Shown: positions 18,131 through 26,415 of the stretch, in pieces
How the letters are laid out: each line of letters starts with the position of its first letter
Position numbering within the stretch: the first letter of the stretch is position 1
Assembly (NCBI RefSeq): GCF_003248505.1
Contig: NZ_QFOA01000023.1
Span: 1-41,131, forward strand
DNA from: Sphingobium sp.
GTDB taxonomy: Bacteria > Pseudomonadota > Alphaproteobacteria > Sphingomonadales > Sphingomonadaceae
Length of the DNA stretch: 41,131 nucleotides
Direction of reading: 5' to 3'
Notes under the pieces: model-generated
Told to the model about the DNA's origin: nothing
What the model saw: the letters and a program-made list of their open reading frames with translations, nothing else
Databases searched by the model: none
Position numbers and translations under genes: made by a program

Positions 18131-18585
18131 CGAGAAACCGGTGCCTTGCGCACCGTCGCAGTCGAAGCCGCAACCGGCTTGCCCTCTTGCAAGATCAGCA
18201 TTCGCAGGAAAAACAGTCGCCCGGTTTCCCGCAATAACTCGACCTCGGCCCAAAGGTCGGGTCCAGCCGCTCCGGCATTCAGATACTGCATAGAAAGGTC
18301 GATGGTGACGCCGTTGATATGCTCTTCATGTCCCATGACGAGCAGACCGGCAAAAAAGGCATGATCGGCGAACGCGGCCAGGAACCCGCCATGCAGGACA
18401 CCGTTGCGATTGCGATGCGTATCGCGCGTTTCCAGCGCCACCACGGCCTTGTTAGGCCCGGCGATACGCATGCGACTTTGACCGATCGCATCGTGGAAAG
18501 TGTTTGGATGCCGATTGGGCCATTCGGCCCAACCCGCCCACTTGCCTTCCTTCAGCAGGTTTCCGCCACCAACGCCGTCCGTCAA
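18127..18585 (-). CDS. PaaI-like hotdog-fold thioesterase
   Basis: A 152-residue hotdog-fold protein. The core NRNGVLHGGFLAAFADHAFFAGL (about 58-80) matches the PaaI/YbgC-type acyl-CoA thioesterase active-site helix, and TIDLSMQYLNAG is the following strand. It probably hydrolyses an acyl-CoA, with unknown chain specificity. The apparent start is TTG at 18585, one base after the sdhB stop; no in-frame ATG gives a complete domain. It overlaps zapE by 4 bp, so sdhB, this gene and zapE look like one translationally coupled transcript. Confidence 0.9.
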   Translation of the reverse strand: MTDGVGGGNLLKEGKWAGWAEWPNRHPNTFHDAIGQSRMRIAGPNKAVVALETRDTHRNRNGVLHGGFLAAFADHAFFAGLLVMGHEEHINGVTIDLSMQYLNAGAAGPDLWAEVELLRETGRLFFLRMLILQEGKPVAASTATVRKAPVSR

Positions 18586-18586
18586 C

Positions 18587-19375
18587 TTACAGCTGCCGCT
18601 CGACCATCATCTTCTTGGTTTCGGCAATGGCCTTGGCAGGGCTGAGGCCCTTGGGGCACACATTCGCGCAGTTCATGATGGTATGGCAGCGATAGAGGCG
18701 GAAGGGATCCTCCAGTTCATCGAGACGCTCGCCGGTATATTCGTCACGGCTGTCCGCCAGCCAGCGATAGGCCTGAAGCAGAATAGCGGGCCCCAGGAAC
18801 TTGTCGCTGTTCCACCAGTAGCTCGGGCAGCTGGTCGAGCAGCAGGCGCACAGGATGCATTCGTAGAGCCCGTCGAGCTTCTCGCGGTCGGCTGGCGACT
18901 GGAGCCGCTCCTTGCCGCTCGGCGCAGGGCTGACGGTTTGTAGCCAGGGCTTGATAGAATTATACTGTGCGTAGAAATGAGTGAAATCAGGCACCAGGTC
19001 CTTGATCACGTCCATGTGCGGCAACGGAGTGATGCGCACTTCCTTGGTGCCGCACTCCTCGATGGCAGTCGTGCAGGCCAAGCCGTTCTTGCCGTTCATG
19101 TTCATCGAACATGAGCCGCAGATGCCCTCACGGCACGAGCGGCGGAACGTCAGCGTCGGATCATATTCGTTCTTGATCTTCAGCAGCGCGTCGAGAACCA
19201 TCGGCCCGCACTTGTCGAGATCGATCTCGAACGTGTCGTAACGTGGATTTTCGCCCGAATCCGGATCGTAGCGATAAACCTTGAAGGATTTGACATTGGT
19301 CGCGCCTTCCGGTGCTTTGTGCGTCGTGCCCTTGCCGCTGATCTTGCTGTTCTTGGGCAGAGAAAATTCGGCCAT
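18587..19375 (-). CDS. sdhB: Succinate dehydrogenase iron-sulfur subunit
   Basis: A 262-residue subunit of respiratory complex II that passes electrons from the flavoprotein to ubiquinone at the inner membrane. The [2Fe-2S] cysteines are C81, C86, C89 and C101. The second domain carries C173, C176, C179 and C183, and C230, C236 and C240 for the [4Fe-4S] and [3Fe-4S] clusters. Its start has a GAGG about 11 nt upstream. It is first in its transcript: the gene upstream is on the opposite strand, so sdhA, sdhC and sdhD lie elsewhere, unlike the usual sdhCDAB order. Confidence 0.97.
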   Translation of the reverse strand: MAEFSLPKNSKISGKGTTHKAPEGATNVKSFKVYRYDPDSGENPRYDTFEIDLDKCGPMVLDALLKIKNEYDPTLTFRRSCREGICGSCSMNMNGKNGLACTTAIEECGTKEVRITPLPHMDVIKDLVPDFTHFYAQYNSIKPWLQTVSPAPSGKERLQSPADREKLDGLYECILCACCSTSCPSYWWNSDKFLGPAILLQAYRWLADSRDEYTGERLDELEDPFRLYRCHTIMNCANVCPKGLSPAKAIAETKKMMVERQL

Positions 19376-19424
19376 CGCTGTTCCAGCCTCGTTCCGTCAA
19401 AAATCGTTGGGGTGCGCATAACAA

Positions 19425-19452
19425 AAAATAGGCAAAGGTCCAGCACTGACAA
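19425..19452 (-). promoter_or_regulatory. Candidate sigma-70 promoter for sdhB
   Basis: On the minus strand TTGTCA (19447-19452) is followed after 16 nt by TATTTT (19425-19430), about 50 bp before the sdhB ATG. The region is AT-rich compared with its surroundings. Spacing and hexamers are acceptable but unproven. Confidence 0.4.
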
Positions 19453-19534
19453 TAGATCATATTCGACCGCCCCCTTGCATGGATCGGGTTACGACCGCTA
19501 ATTCGCCCGCCGCGCGCCCCTTTTTGGAGCCTCC

Positions 19535-20605
19535 ATGGACATCGCCTTTCTTGCCATCGCCGAAGCGCAGCAGCTCTATCACTGGCTGCCCGCGGCGCTG
19601 GAACTGGCGCAACGACCGGGCCATAGAGTCAGCATCCTTTCCCCCTCCGACGCCATCCTCGATCTGGTCGCAAGCTACGATCCCGGCAGCACGCTGGTAC
19701 CGGTCCGCTTGCGGCGACCGCCCTTTTCCCCGCACGATTCGCTGTTTCGCCAGCCATCCAGGTTTGCGACATTGCTGCTCAATTATCGAAAGATCGCGCG
19801 CTTCCGCTATATCGTAACGACAGAGATCAGCACGGCCTGGCTCCGCCGCATTCCCGGTTTCGCCGCCTATCTTATCCTCATCAAACATGGCGCCGGCGAC
19901 CGGGAGGGCGGCTATCGCAAGCGTCACGCGGACTTCGACCTGACCCTGGTCGCGGGGGAAAAGGATCGGCGACGACTGATGGATCGCGGTCTGTGCGTTC
20001 CCGGCGCGGTCGCCGTGGGCGGCTATGCCAAATTCGAGTTGAAGGCCCCGCCGCAGCGATTCTTCGCCGACGACCGGCCCACGCTGCTCTACAATCCCCA
20101 TTTTGATGCAGAGCTATCCTCCTGGGTCAGGCATGGACCCGGGGTGCTGGCGGCGCTGGAAGCGCTGACGGAGTGGAACGTCATCATCGCGCCGCACACA
20201 AAGCTTGGCGCGCGGATTCCATCGATTCGGCCTAGCGCTCCGCATATCCGGGTCGACATGGGCAGCCGCCATTCGATCGACATGAGCTATACGATGAGCG
20301 CGGATTTGTATCTGGGCGACGTATCGAGCCAGGTCTACGAGTTTCTCCTGAACCCGCGCCCCTGCGTCTTCCTCAATCTGGACCGGCACGACGCCACATC
20401 GGACGCCTTCGCCCACTGGCGACTGGGCCGGGTCGTGGAGGATTTGAAGGACCTTCCCGCCGCGCTGGCCTGTGCATCCCAGGCGCAACCTGTCTATGAG
20501 GCCGCGCAACAGGTCGCTATGCGGGATTCGATCGCCGTTACGGCCATTCCCGCTTCGAGACGGCAGGCCGACATCATCGAGACTTTTGCGAAAGCCCATT
20601 CATGA
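19535..20605 (+). CDS. CDP-glycerol glycerophosphotransferase-like protein
   Basis: A 356-residue protein. It has hallmarks of the Glyphos_transf family (teichoic-acid-type polyol-phosphate transferases): IKHGAGDREGGYRKR (116-130, the conserved H-G after a strand), a dyvlvpGe-like FDLTLVAGEKDRRRL, APHTKL (219-224) and SADLYLGDVSSQVYEFL (256-271, matching the family SD-hydrophobic-D-SS block). No signal peptide or clear membrane segment is seen, as for peripheral members. It may transfer a polyol phosphate from a CDP carrier; the alternative is a glycosyltransferase of similar GT-B fold. GGAG lies 5 nt before the ATG. It overlaps the next gene by ATGA, so it leads a three-gene unit. Confidence 0.75.
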   Translation: MDIAFLAIAEAQQLYHWLPAALELAQRPGHRVSILSPSDAILDLVASYDPGSTLVPVRLRRPPFSPHDSLFRQPSRFATLLLNYRKIARFRYIVTTEISTAWLRRIPGFAAYLILIKHGAGDREGGYRKRHADFDLTLVAGEKDRRRLMDRGLCVPGAVAVGGYAKFELKAPPQRFFADDRPTLLYNPHFDAELSSWVRHGPGVLAALEALTEWNVIIAPHTKLGARIPSIRPSAPHIRVDMGSRHSIDMSYTMSADLYLGDVSSQVYEFLLNPRPCVFLNLDRHDATSDAFAHWRLGRVVEDLKDLPAALACASQAQPVYEAAQQVAMRDSIAVTAIPASRRQADIIETFAKAHS

Positions 20606-21708
20606 CCGAAACCCTCGCCACCAGCCTCGGCCCCGTTCGTTTGATCGGACGGAACGCGACGCCGATCTGGGGCATGCCCAATGCCGAACGCAATCTGCGG
20701 ATGGCGGAAAGCGCTGCCGCCAACGGCAGCGTCATGGCTGCCGGACACGAATTGCTGTTCAACCTTGCCTACGCCTTCGACCCGTTGCTGTTGCGGCTGG
20801 CGCTGGAAACGCCCGGAACGCTTTTCACATGGGGGAAGGAACCTGTTGTCGGTCAGGTCGAACAGGGCCGCGCCCCTCTCGCCGCGCCGCACATCATCGA
20901 CCTGTCGGACGGGCGTAAACTCTACAACCGCCAGTTGCGCAAGCTGGAGCAGCCGATGGTGCGGGAACTGACGCCCGACACCCGCCGCGCCATCGAACGG
21001 CGCAGCTATTTCGGCGCGTACAAAGGCGTCACCGACCTTCTCACCAAATATCTGTGGCCCGAATTCGCGCTGGTGCTGACCCGCATCGCCGCTCAACTTC
21101 GCATGACACCGAACATGGTATCGGCCATCGGCGTGACTCTCTGCATCCTCGCGACCTATCTGTTTGCGCAGGGAATGTATTGGGCCGGGTTCCTGTCGGG
21201 CTTCATTTTCATGGTGCTCGATACGGTGGACGGCAAACTCGCCCGCTGCACCATCACCTCGTCCAAATGGGGCAATGTGATCGACCATGGCGTCGATCTC
21301 GTCCACCCGCCCTTCTGGTGGTATTTCTGGGGCACAGGCCTGGCTGCCTGGGGGCTGGCGCTGCCGGAAAGCACCTTCATTTTCGTCATGGGCGCGGTGA
21401 TCGTGGGCTATGTGCTGCAAAGGCTGATCGAAGGGGCGTTCCTCAAGGATTTCGGCATGGACATCCATGTGTGGCGGCCCTTCGACAGCCATTTCCGCCT
21501 CGTCACCGCGCGGCGCAATCCGAACATGGTGATTCTGTTCGTCGCGCTGCTGTTCGGTCGCCCGGACATTGGCCTCATCGCGCTTGCCTGGTGGACCATC
21601 CTGTCGCTGGTCGTTCATGCGATCCGACTGGCGCAGGCCTATGCCGTCAAACGGTCGGGCCGCCCGATCGTCAGTTGGATGGATGAAGCGGAGGGCGCGG
21701 GCGCATGA
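20602..21708 (+). CDS. CDP-alcohol phosphatidyltransferase with extra N-terminal domain
   Basis: A 368-residue membrane enzyme that moves a phospho-alcohol from a CDP carrier. The family signature DxxDGxxAR(x8)GxxxDxxxD is complete: D207, D210, G211, A214, R215, G224, D228 and D232, inside five or six hydrophobic helices from about 155 to 345. The first 130 residues are not part of the catalytic fold. They read like a shrunken nucleotidyltransferase-type domain (NAERNLRMAESAAANGSVMAAG...LLLRLALETPGTLF), recalling two-domain IPCT/DIPPS enzymes of inositol-phosphate metabolism, but without the nucleotide-binding loop. ATGA overlaps link it to both neighbours. The acceptor and the alcohol are unknown. 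Confidence 0.88.
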   Translation: MTETLATSLGPVRLIGRNATPIWGMPNAERNLRMAESAAANGSVMAAGHELLFNLAYAFDPLLLRLALETPGTLFTWGKEPVVGQVEQGRAPLAAPHIIDLSDGRKLYNRQLRKLEQPMVRELTPDTRRAIERRSYFGAYKGVTDLLTKYLWPEFALVLTRIAAQLRMTPNMVSAIGVTLCILATYLFAQGMYWAGFLSGFIFMVLDTVDGKLARCTITSSKWGNVIDHGVDLVHPPFWWYFWGTGLAAWGLALPESTFIFVMGAVIVGYVLQRLIEGAFLKDFGMDIHVWRPFDSHFRLVTARRNPNMVILFVALLFGRPDIGLIALAWWTILSLVVHAIRLAQAYAVKRSGRPIVSWMDEAEGAGA

Positions 21709-22130
21709 ACGCGACTATCGAAAAGTTCGGATATCCGCAGACCCTGGTTGCCGAATTCGACCATTGGCTGGTCCTGCTGCGCCCGGCCCAGCCGACCCTG
21801 GGATCGCTGGTGCTGGTGGCCAGGGGCAGCGCGACAGCGTTCGGCGATCTCCCGGCGGCGGCTCATGCCGAACTCAAGATCGTAACGAGCACGATCGAAA
21901 ACGCTCTGGGCAAGGCCATAAGCTATGACAAGATCAACTATCTGATGCTGATGATGGTGGACCCGCATGTCCATTTCCACGTCATCCCCCGTTACGAAGG
22001 GGATCGTACCGCAGCGGATCTTACCATTGCGGACGCGGGATGGCCGGGCCAGCCCGACCTCTCTTCGGCGGTCAAACTGGACAGCGACATGGACAGCTTG
22101 CGCGACTGGCTGAAGGGCTACTTCGCGTAG
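21705..22130 (+). CDS. HIT-family nucleotide hydrolase/transferase
   Basis: A 141-residue HIT (histidine triad) protein. The triad HVHFHV is at H88, H90 and H92 in DPHVHFHVIPRY. HIT proteins hydrolyse or transfer nucleotidyl groups from dinucleotide or phosphoramidate substrates. The HPxx... N-terminal part (LVLLRPAQPTLGSLVLVARG) fits the Ap4A hydrolase-like branch. It is coupled to the phosphatidyltransferase gene by a 4-bp overlap and shares 13 bp tail-to-tail with the nucleotidyltransferase gene. The context suggests handling of a CDP/NMP-linked intermediate or by-product, which is inference. Confidence 0.9.
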   Translation: MNATIEKFGYPQTLVAEFDHWLVLLRPAQPTLGSLVLVARGSATAFGDLPAAAHAELKIVTSTIENALGKAISYDKINYLMLMMVDPHVHFHVIPRYEGDRTAADLTIADAGWPGQPDLSSAVKLDSDMDSLRDWLKGYFA

Positions 22131-22888
22131 CGCCCTTCGGCGACCCATCGCGCCGTCAACGCCGCAGCGGCATCGACATCCTGCGGGAAATCGACCTCCT
22201 GCCAGGCAAGACCTTCGATAGACACCGTGCCGACGCGGTTCCCCTTCGCGATGATGTCGATCGCGCGCAAATACCATCGCTCCACGCCCTCGGGCGTGCG
22301 CATCATCTGGTCGATCTGATTGCGGAAAATCGCCGGACCTTCGCCGGTGAACGCCAGCATTCCGATAGATTCGGCGTTGGTGTCGGGGGGCAGAAGCCGC
22401 TTGCCGATGGCGCGCAACCGCCCATCGGGATCGCGGCTGACCTTCATGTCGTCGTCGTCATAGGCCCCGTCGGGCTTCACATCGACCGTGACGGTGATCG
22501 CGTCCTGCGCACCGGCGATCAGTCTGCCGACGATCTCGTCCGACACGATCGTGTCGCCATTGAGGATGAGAAAATCGCGGTCCATCTCCTCCCGCACGAT
22601 CCAGCAAGTGCCCAGATTGTCGGCGACCTGGAAAAAGGGATTGAAGACGGTGCGAATCCGCGCGCCCGTATCGCGGTACAGTTGCAAAGCATGATCCTCG
22701 ACCCGCTCGGTGCGGAAGCCCGTCACGACCACGATGTCGGTGACGCCGTTCGCGACCAGCGCCGCCACCTGCCAGCTGATGAGGCTGCGGCCGTTGAAGT
22801 CGATCATGCATTTGGGCACGTCGCGCGTCAGCGGCAACAGGCGCGACCCTTGCCCTGCGGACAGAATGATGGCTTTGGTGATGCTCAT
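22118..22888 (-). CDS. Sugar/alcohol-phosphate nucleotidyltransferase
   Basis: A 256-residue NTP-transferase-fold enzyme that couples a phosphorylated sugar or alcohol to a nucleotide. The N-terminal loop AIILSAGQGSRLLPLTRDVPKCMIDFNG has the G-x-G-x-R nucleotide site and the catalytic K27; LNGDTIVSD holds the metal-binding aspartate. It resembles LicC-type phosphocholine and inositol-phosphate cytidylyltransferases as much as hexose-1-phosphate enzymes. The ATG at 22888 puts the signature loop at the N terminus; the frame continues 17 codons upstream without support. It is convergent with the HIT gene and divergent from the flippase. It could supply the CDP-alcohol for the neighbouring transferases (inference). 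Confidence 0.9.
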   Translation of the reverse strand: MSITKAIILSAGQGSRLLPLTRDVPKCMIDFNGRSLISWQVAALVANGVTDIVVVTGFRTERVEDHALQLYRDTGARIRTVFNPFFQVADNLGTCWIVREEMDRDFLILNGDTIVSDEIVGRLIAGAQDAITVTVDVKPDGAYDDDDMKVSRDPDGRLRAIGKRLLPPDTNAESIGMLAFTGEGPAIFRNQIDQMMRTPEGVERWYLRAIDIIAKGNRVGTVSIEGLAWQEVDFPQDVDAAAALTARWVAEGRYAK

Positions 22889-23000
22889 GGGGCGCGGCTT
22901 TACCGCGCGATTGAGCCGAAAAAAAGGCGATGTTTGCACTCACCCGCTCGCACGCCTAAAGCGCGCTCGACAGCCCAGATCAAGGACCGTTCGTCAGGTG

Positions 23001-24308
23001 ATGTTCAAACGCAAGCCGGGCGCGGCGGGGGACGGGTTCGCACGCATCCTGGCAAATACCGGCTGGCTGCTGGGCGGCAAGGGCGTGGGCGCGGTGCTGA
23101 GCCTGGCCTATCTTGCCATCGTTACGCGCACGCTGGGGGTCGTTGACTTCGGCCGCTTCGCGCTGGTGCTGAGCGCCGCCAACGTCATAAAGACGCTGGT
23201 GAGTTTCGACAGCTGGCAGATCGTCGTGCGCTACGGCCAGCCGCACCTGGCCGAAGACCGGGGCGACGCGCTGAACCGTCTGCTGCGGTTTTGCATCCTC
23301 ATCGACCTTGCCTCTGCGCTTGCGGGCGGCGTGATCGCTGCGGCGATCATTCTGCTATTTGGCGATGCACTGGGGTTGGGCGCGCACATGGGCTGGCCGG
23401 TCTGGCTATTCTGCATGGTGATGATGATTACCATCCGATCCAGCCCCACCGGCGTCCTGCGCCTTTTCGACCGGTTCGATTCCGCCGCGTTCGCCGAAAC
23501 CATGATCCCGGTCGGGCGGATGGTTGGCGCGCTGGTCGCATGGATCTTCATGCCTGACGTGACCGGCTTCCTGATCGGCTGGGGGGCGGCGGAGCTGCTT
23601 TGCGCGGCCAGCTACTGGTATCTGGCGCTTCGGGTCGGGGGAAAACGGGTCGGGCGATGGCGCGCGGGCCGGACGCTCGACGCCCTCCGGGAAAATCCCG
23701 GCATCGTCGGGTTCCTCACCGCCACCAATCTTCAAACCAGCCTCACTTCCATCGGTCAGCAGGTCGCGGTGCTGATCGTCGGCGGCTTTGTGGGACCGGC
23801 GGGCGCAGGCCTCTACCGCCTCGCCAACCAGCTCGCCAATTCGCTGACCAAGATTTCAAGCCTCCTATCGCGCAGCATCTTCGTCGAGCTGTCGCGCACG
23901 ACGACCCACGGCAGGGAAGCGCTGAACGACCTTTTCCGACGCACCAATCGCCTGGCGCTGGCGGCGGGCGCGGTGATCGTCGGGCTGATCCTCATCATCG
24001 GCCATCCGCTGCTCGGCCTGATTGCCGGGCGAGAGTTCATGCCTGCCTACCCGCTGCTCCTGATGCTGGGAGTCGCCGCCTGCATAGAGCTTGTGGGGGT
24101 GAGCTATCGCCCGCTGCTGATGGCGACGGATCGCGCCGGGTTATCGCTGCGCATTTCGATCGTTGCGACGCTGCTGCTGCTGGGACTGCAAGCCGCGCTG
24201 CTGCCGCTATATGGAACGCAGGGTGCGGCAATGGCGAATATCGCGGCGTCGCTCGCCGGGTTTGCGATGATGGGAATTGCGAGCCGCCGGGCCTTGCGCG
24301 AAGGCTAG
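23001..24308 (+). CDS. Polysaccharide/lipid flippase (Wzx/MurJ-like, MOP superfamily)
   Basis: A 435-residue inner-membrane protein with about 12 hydrophobic helices, of the oligosaccharidyl-lipid flippase (Polysacc_synt) type. LGGKGVGAVLSLAYLAIVTRTLGVVDFGRFALVLSAANVI near the N terminus is the characteristic first block; the middle has GPAGAGLYRLANQLANSLTKI. The ATG at 23001 is used, though GTG at 22998 is also possible. The frame runs back to 22710 across the divergent nucleotidyltransferase gene, which cannot be coding on this strand. It ends 4 bp into the 3' end of the FAD enzyme gene. It would export the lipid-linked product of the adjacent cluster (inference). Confidence 0.88.
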   Translation: MFKRKPGAAGDGFARILANTGWLLGGKGVGAVLSLAYLAIVTRTLGVVDFGRFALVLSAANVIKTLVSFDSWQIVVRYGQPHLAEDRGDALNRLLRFCILIDLASALAGGVIAAAIILLFGDALGLGAHMGWPVWLFCMVMMITIRSSPTGVLRLFDRFDSAAFAETMIPVGRMVGALVAWIFMPDVTGFLIGWGAAELLCAASYWYLALRVGGKRVGRWRAGRTLDALRENPGIVGFLTATNLQTSLTSIGQQVAVLIVGGFVGPAGAGLYRLANQLANSLTKISSLLSRSIFVELSRTTTHGREALNDLFRRTNRLALAAGAVIVGLILIIGHPLLGLIAGREFMPAYPLLLMLGVAACIELVGVSYRPLLMATDRAGLSLRISIVATLLLLGLQAALLPLYGTQGAAMANIAASLAGFAMMGIASRRALREG

Positions 24309-25414
24309 ATGGTGCGGAAGCGGGCCGGGGCGTAGCGCGCCGGATCGATCCCCGCGACGGCGGGCGGCATCGCCTTGCCGCCGATCAGCGCAGCGCCGAT
24401 CAGCGCAGCGGCGGGCGCCGTCTGGATACCGAAGCCCCCCTGCCCCGCGAACCAGAAGAATCCGGGTACGTCCGGGTCGTGGCCATAAACCGGCGCACGG
24501 TCGGGCGCAAAGCTGCGCAGCCCCGCCCATTTATGTTCGACGGTGGCAGTTCCCCAATCCACTGCCTCCTCGAACCGCGCGACTGCCTGCGCCACCGCCA
24601 GATCCTCCGGCGCGGCGTCGCATGGGGGGGACGGCTCCTCGTCATGCGGCGTCAGCCACACGCGCTGCCGCCCCTCCGGCTTGAAATAAAAGCGCGAATG
24701 GAGGTCCATGACCAACGGCAGGTCGCGTTCGGGCATATCGGCGACATGCAGTTGCACGACCGTCCGCCGCAGCGGGGAAATACCGATGGGCGCCACGCCG
24801 CAGAGCGTTGCGACCCGATCTGCCCAGGCCCCGGCAGCATTGACCAGCAGGCCGCAACGGATCACGCCTTCAGCAGTCTCGATCAACCAGCCGTCGCCAT
24901 CCTGCCGCGCCCCCGTCACCTGCGTGCGCAGGCGAACGTCCCCGCCCTGCTGGCGAAAGCGTCGCAGATAGGCGTGATGCAGTGCCGCCACGTCGATGTC
25001 GCGGCAACTTGGCTCCAGTACGCCCAGCGTCCATTCGGCCCGCAACCCCGGCACCAGCGGATGAGGATCGAGCGGCGTCAATTCGACCCGTCCCGCAAAT
25101 CGCGCCAGCAAGGCGTCGCGCGCCGACGCGTCCCCCGCACGGCCTATATGCAGGGTCCGGCGGGGCGAGAGGAAACTGCTTTCATGAAAATCGGGATCGG
25201 GCGCAGCCAGCAGAGGTCCCGACGCGGTTGTGAGCGGCTGGACGGCAGGGCCGCCATAGGTTTCCTCCCAGAACGCCACCGATCGCCCGGTGGCGTGATA
25301 GCCCGCAATCTCCTCCATTTCGAGGAGGATGACGCGGGCGTCACCTGCCAATGCCGCGCCCAGGCTGGCCCCCGCCATGCCGGCGCCTACGATCACGATA
25401 TCGGCTCGCGTCAA
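24305..25414 (-). CDS. FAD-dependent oxidoreductase, D-arginine dehydrogenase-like
   Basis: A 369-residue DAO-family flavoenzyme. The FAD-binding IVIVGAGMAGASLGAALAG is at 6-24, then GYHATGRSVAFW, LVNAAGAWAD and the C-terminal GFFWFAGQGGFGIQTAPAAA, which closely resembles the D-arginine dehydrogenase DauA of Pseudomonas. It would oxidise a D-amino acid to the imino acid. The start is a TTG at 25414 whose TTGA overlaps the hydrolase stop, with GAGG 7 nt upstream; no in-frame ATG precedes the FAD site. Coupling to the hydrolase gene is therefore likely. Substrate specificity is inference. Confidence 0.9.
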   Translation of the reverse strand: MTRADIVIVGAGMAGASLGAALAGDARVILLEMEEIAGYHATGRSVAFWEETYGGPAVQPLTTASGPLLAAPDPDFHESSFLSPRRTLHIGRAGDASARDALLARFAGRVELTPLDPHPLVPGLRAEWTLGVLEPSCRDIDVAALHHAYLRRFRQQGGDVRLRTQVTGARQDGDGWLIETAEGVIRCGLLVNAAGAWADRVATLCGVAPIGISPLRRTVVQLHVADMPERDLPLVMDLHSRFYFKPEGRQRVWLTPHDEEPSPPCDAAPEDLAVAQAVARFEEAVDWGTATVEHKWAGLRSFAPDRAPVYGHDPDVPGFFWFAGQGGFGIQTAPAAALIGAALIGGKAMPPAVAGIDPARYAPARFRTI

Positions 25415-26394
25415 GGCGCGGCCTCATTCAGGAAGGCGTCGATCCGCGCCAGGGCGTCCAGGCGAACCGGATCGCTTTCGCGCAGGATTTCGTGCGCCGC
25501 CTCACGCCCATAAACGTGCAGCCGGGCGCCCGGAATGCGACCGGCGGCACGGCGAACGGCGGGGGTCGATACCAGCCGGTCCACCTCCGCCGCCAGTATC
25601 AGCAGCGGCGTCGCGATCCGGGTGATCGCCTGCCCCTCCGCCAGATCGCGCGTAGAGCGCAAAGCCTGCTCCACCCACGCCCAACTGGGCGGGCCCAGCG
25701 CGATCTCGCGGCTATGATCGCGCCACCAAAGTTCGTCGGAATATCGATCAGGGTCGTGCGTCAACCGCTGCTGACGGATGCGGCGCAGCCGGACGCTATC
25801 CTCCTTCTGCGTCCACGCCCGCCGCTTTGCCTTCCCGAGCAACAGCATTGTACGCGCTATGCCGATCGCCAGCCGTCGCGGCAGCGGCGCGGTATGCACA
25901 CCCAGCATCGGTGCGACCGCAACTGCAGCGTCGGGCGGTGGCAAGCCCTCTGCCATGGCGCGCAGCAGCATATGTCCGCCCATGCTGTGCCCCAGCATGA
26001 CCGCAGCCCCGCCCCCCTCGCTCCGCCATTCCGCAGCCAGAGCTTTGAGGTCTGCAATCCAGACACCGAAATCGTCGATATGCCCGCACAGCGGATCGCC
26101 GGTCAGCCGTCCCGATCCCCCCTGCCCACGCCAGTCGAAGCTGGTGACCGCCCACCCTTGCTGCGCCCAGTGGTGGATGACTTCGAGATATTTCTCAATC
26201 ATGTCGCCCCGGCCGTTGAGCACCAGCATCCTCCCCCGGACGCCGCTGCCCAGTCGGTAACGCCGGATCGGCCAGCCGTCCGGCGCATGCCAGTAATCCA
26301 GCACGCCGCCTGCGGGCCAGGCGCGACGGTCGAAGGCGGCGGTGGGGAAATAGGGCGAATCCATCTGCGCCGTGGTTACCGTTTGGTAAGCCAT
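25411..26394 (-). CDS. Alpha/beta hydrolase, lysophospholipase/PldB-like
   Basis: A 327-residue serine hydrolase. The nucleophile elbow is GHSMGGH, with FDWRGQGGSGRLTGDP and the preceding LVLNGRGDMIEKY oxyanion region typical of the Hydrolase_4 (serine aminopeptidase, S33) / lysophospholipase group. The aspartate is in LILAAEVDRLVS and the catalytic histidine in AAHEIL. The ATG at 26394 gives MAYQTV...; ATG at 26364 is an alternative, neither with a strong ribosome site. It could act on membrane lysolipids or monoacylglycerols. It shares a TTGA overlap with the downstream flavoenzyme and is divergent from cpaA with 21 bp between. Confidence 0.9.
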   Translation of the reverse strand: MAYQTVTTAQMDSPYFPTAAFDRRAWPAGGVLDYWHAPDGWPIRRYRLGSGVRGRMLVLNGRGDMIEKYLEVIHHWAQQGWAVTSFDWRGQGGSGRLTGDPLCGHIDDFGVWIADLKALAAEWRSEGGGAAVMLGHSMGGHMLLRAMAEGLPPPDAAVAVAPMLGVHTAPLPRRLAIGIARTMLLLGKAKRRAWTQKEDSVRLRRIRQQRLTHDPDRYSDELWWRDHSREIALGPPSWAWVEQALRSTRDLAEGQAITRIATPLLILAAEVDRLVSTPAVRRAAGRIPGARLHVYGREAAHEILRESDPVRLDALARIDAFLNEAAP

Positions 26395-26415
26395 CTGGTC
26401 TAGGGCATAGCCCCC

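Noticed and set aside
23600..25513. 637-codon plus-strand frame across the flippase and flavoenzyme genes
   Set aside because: Arg/Pro/Ala-rich composition typical of out-of-frame GC-rich DNA; the overlapping genes have clear families.
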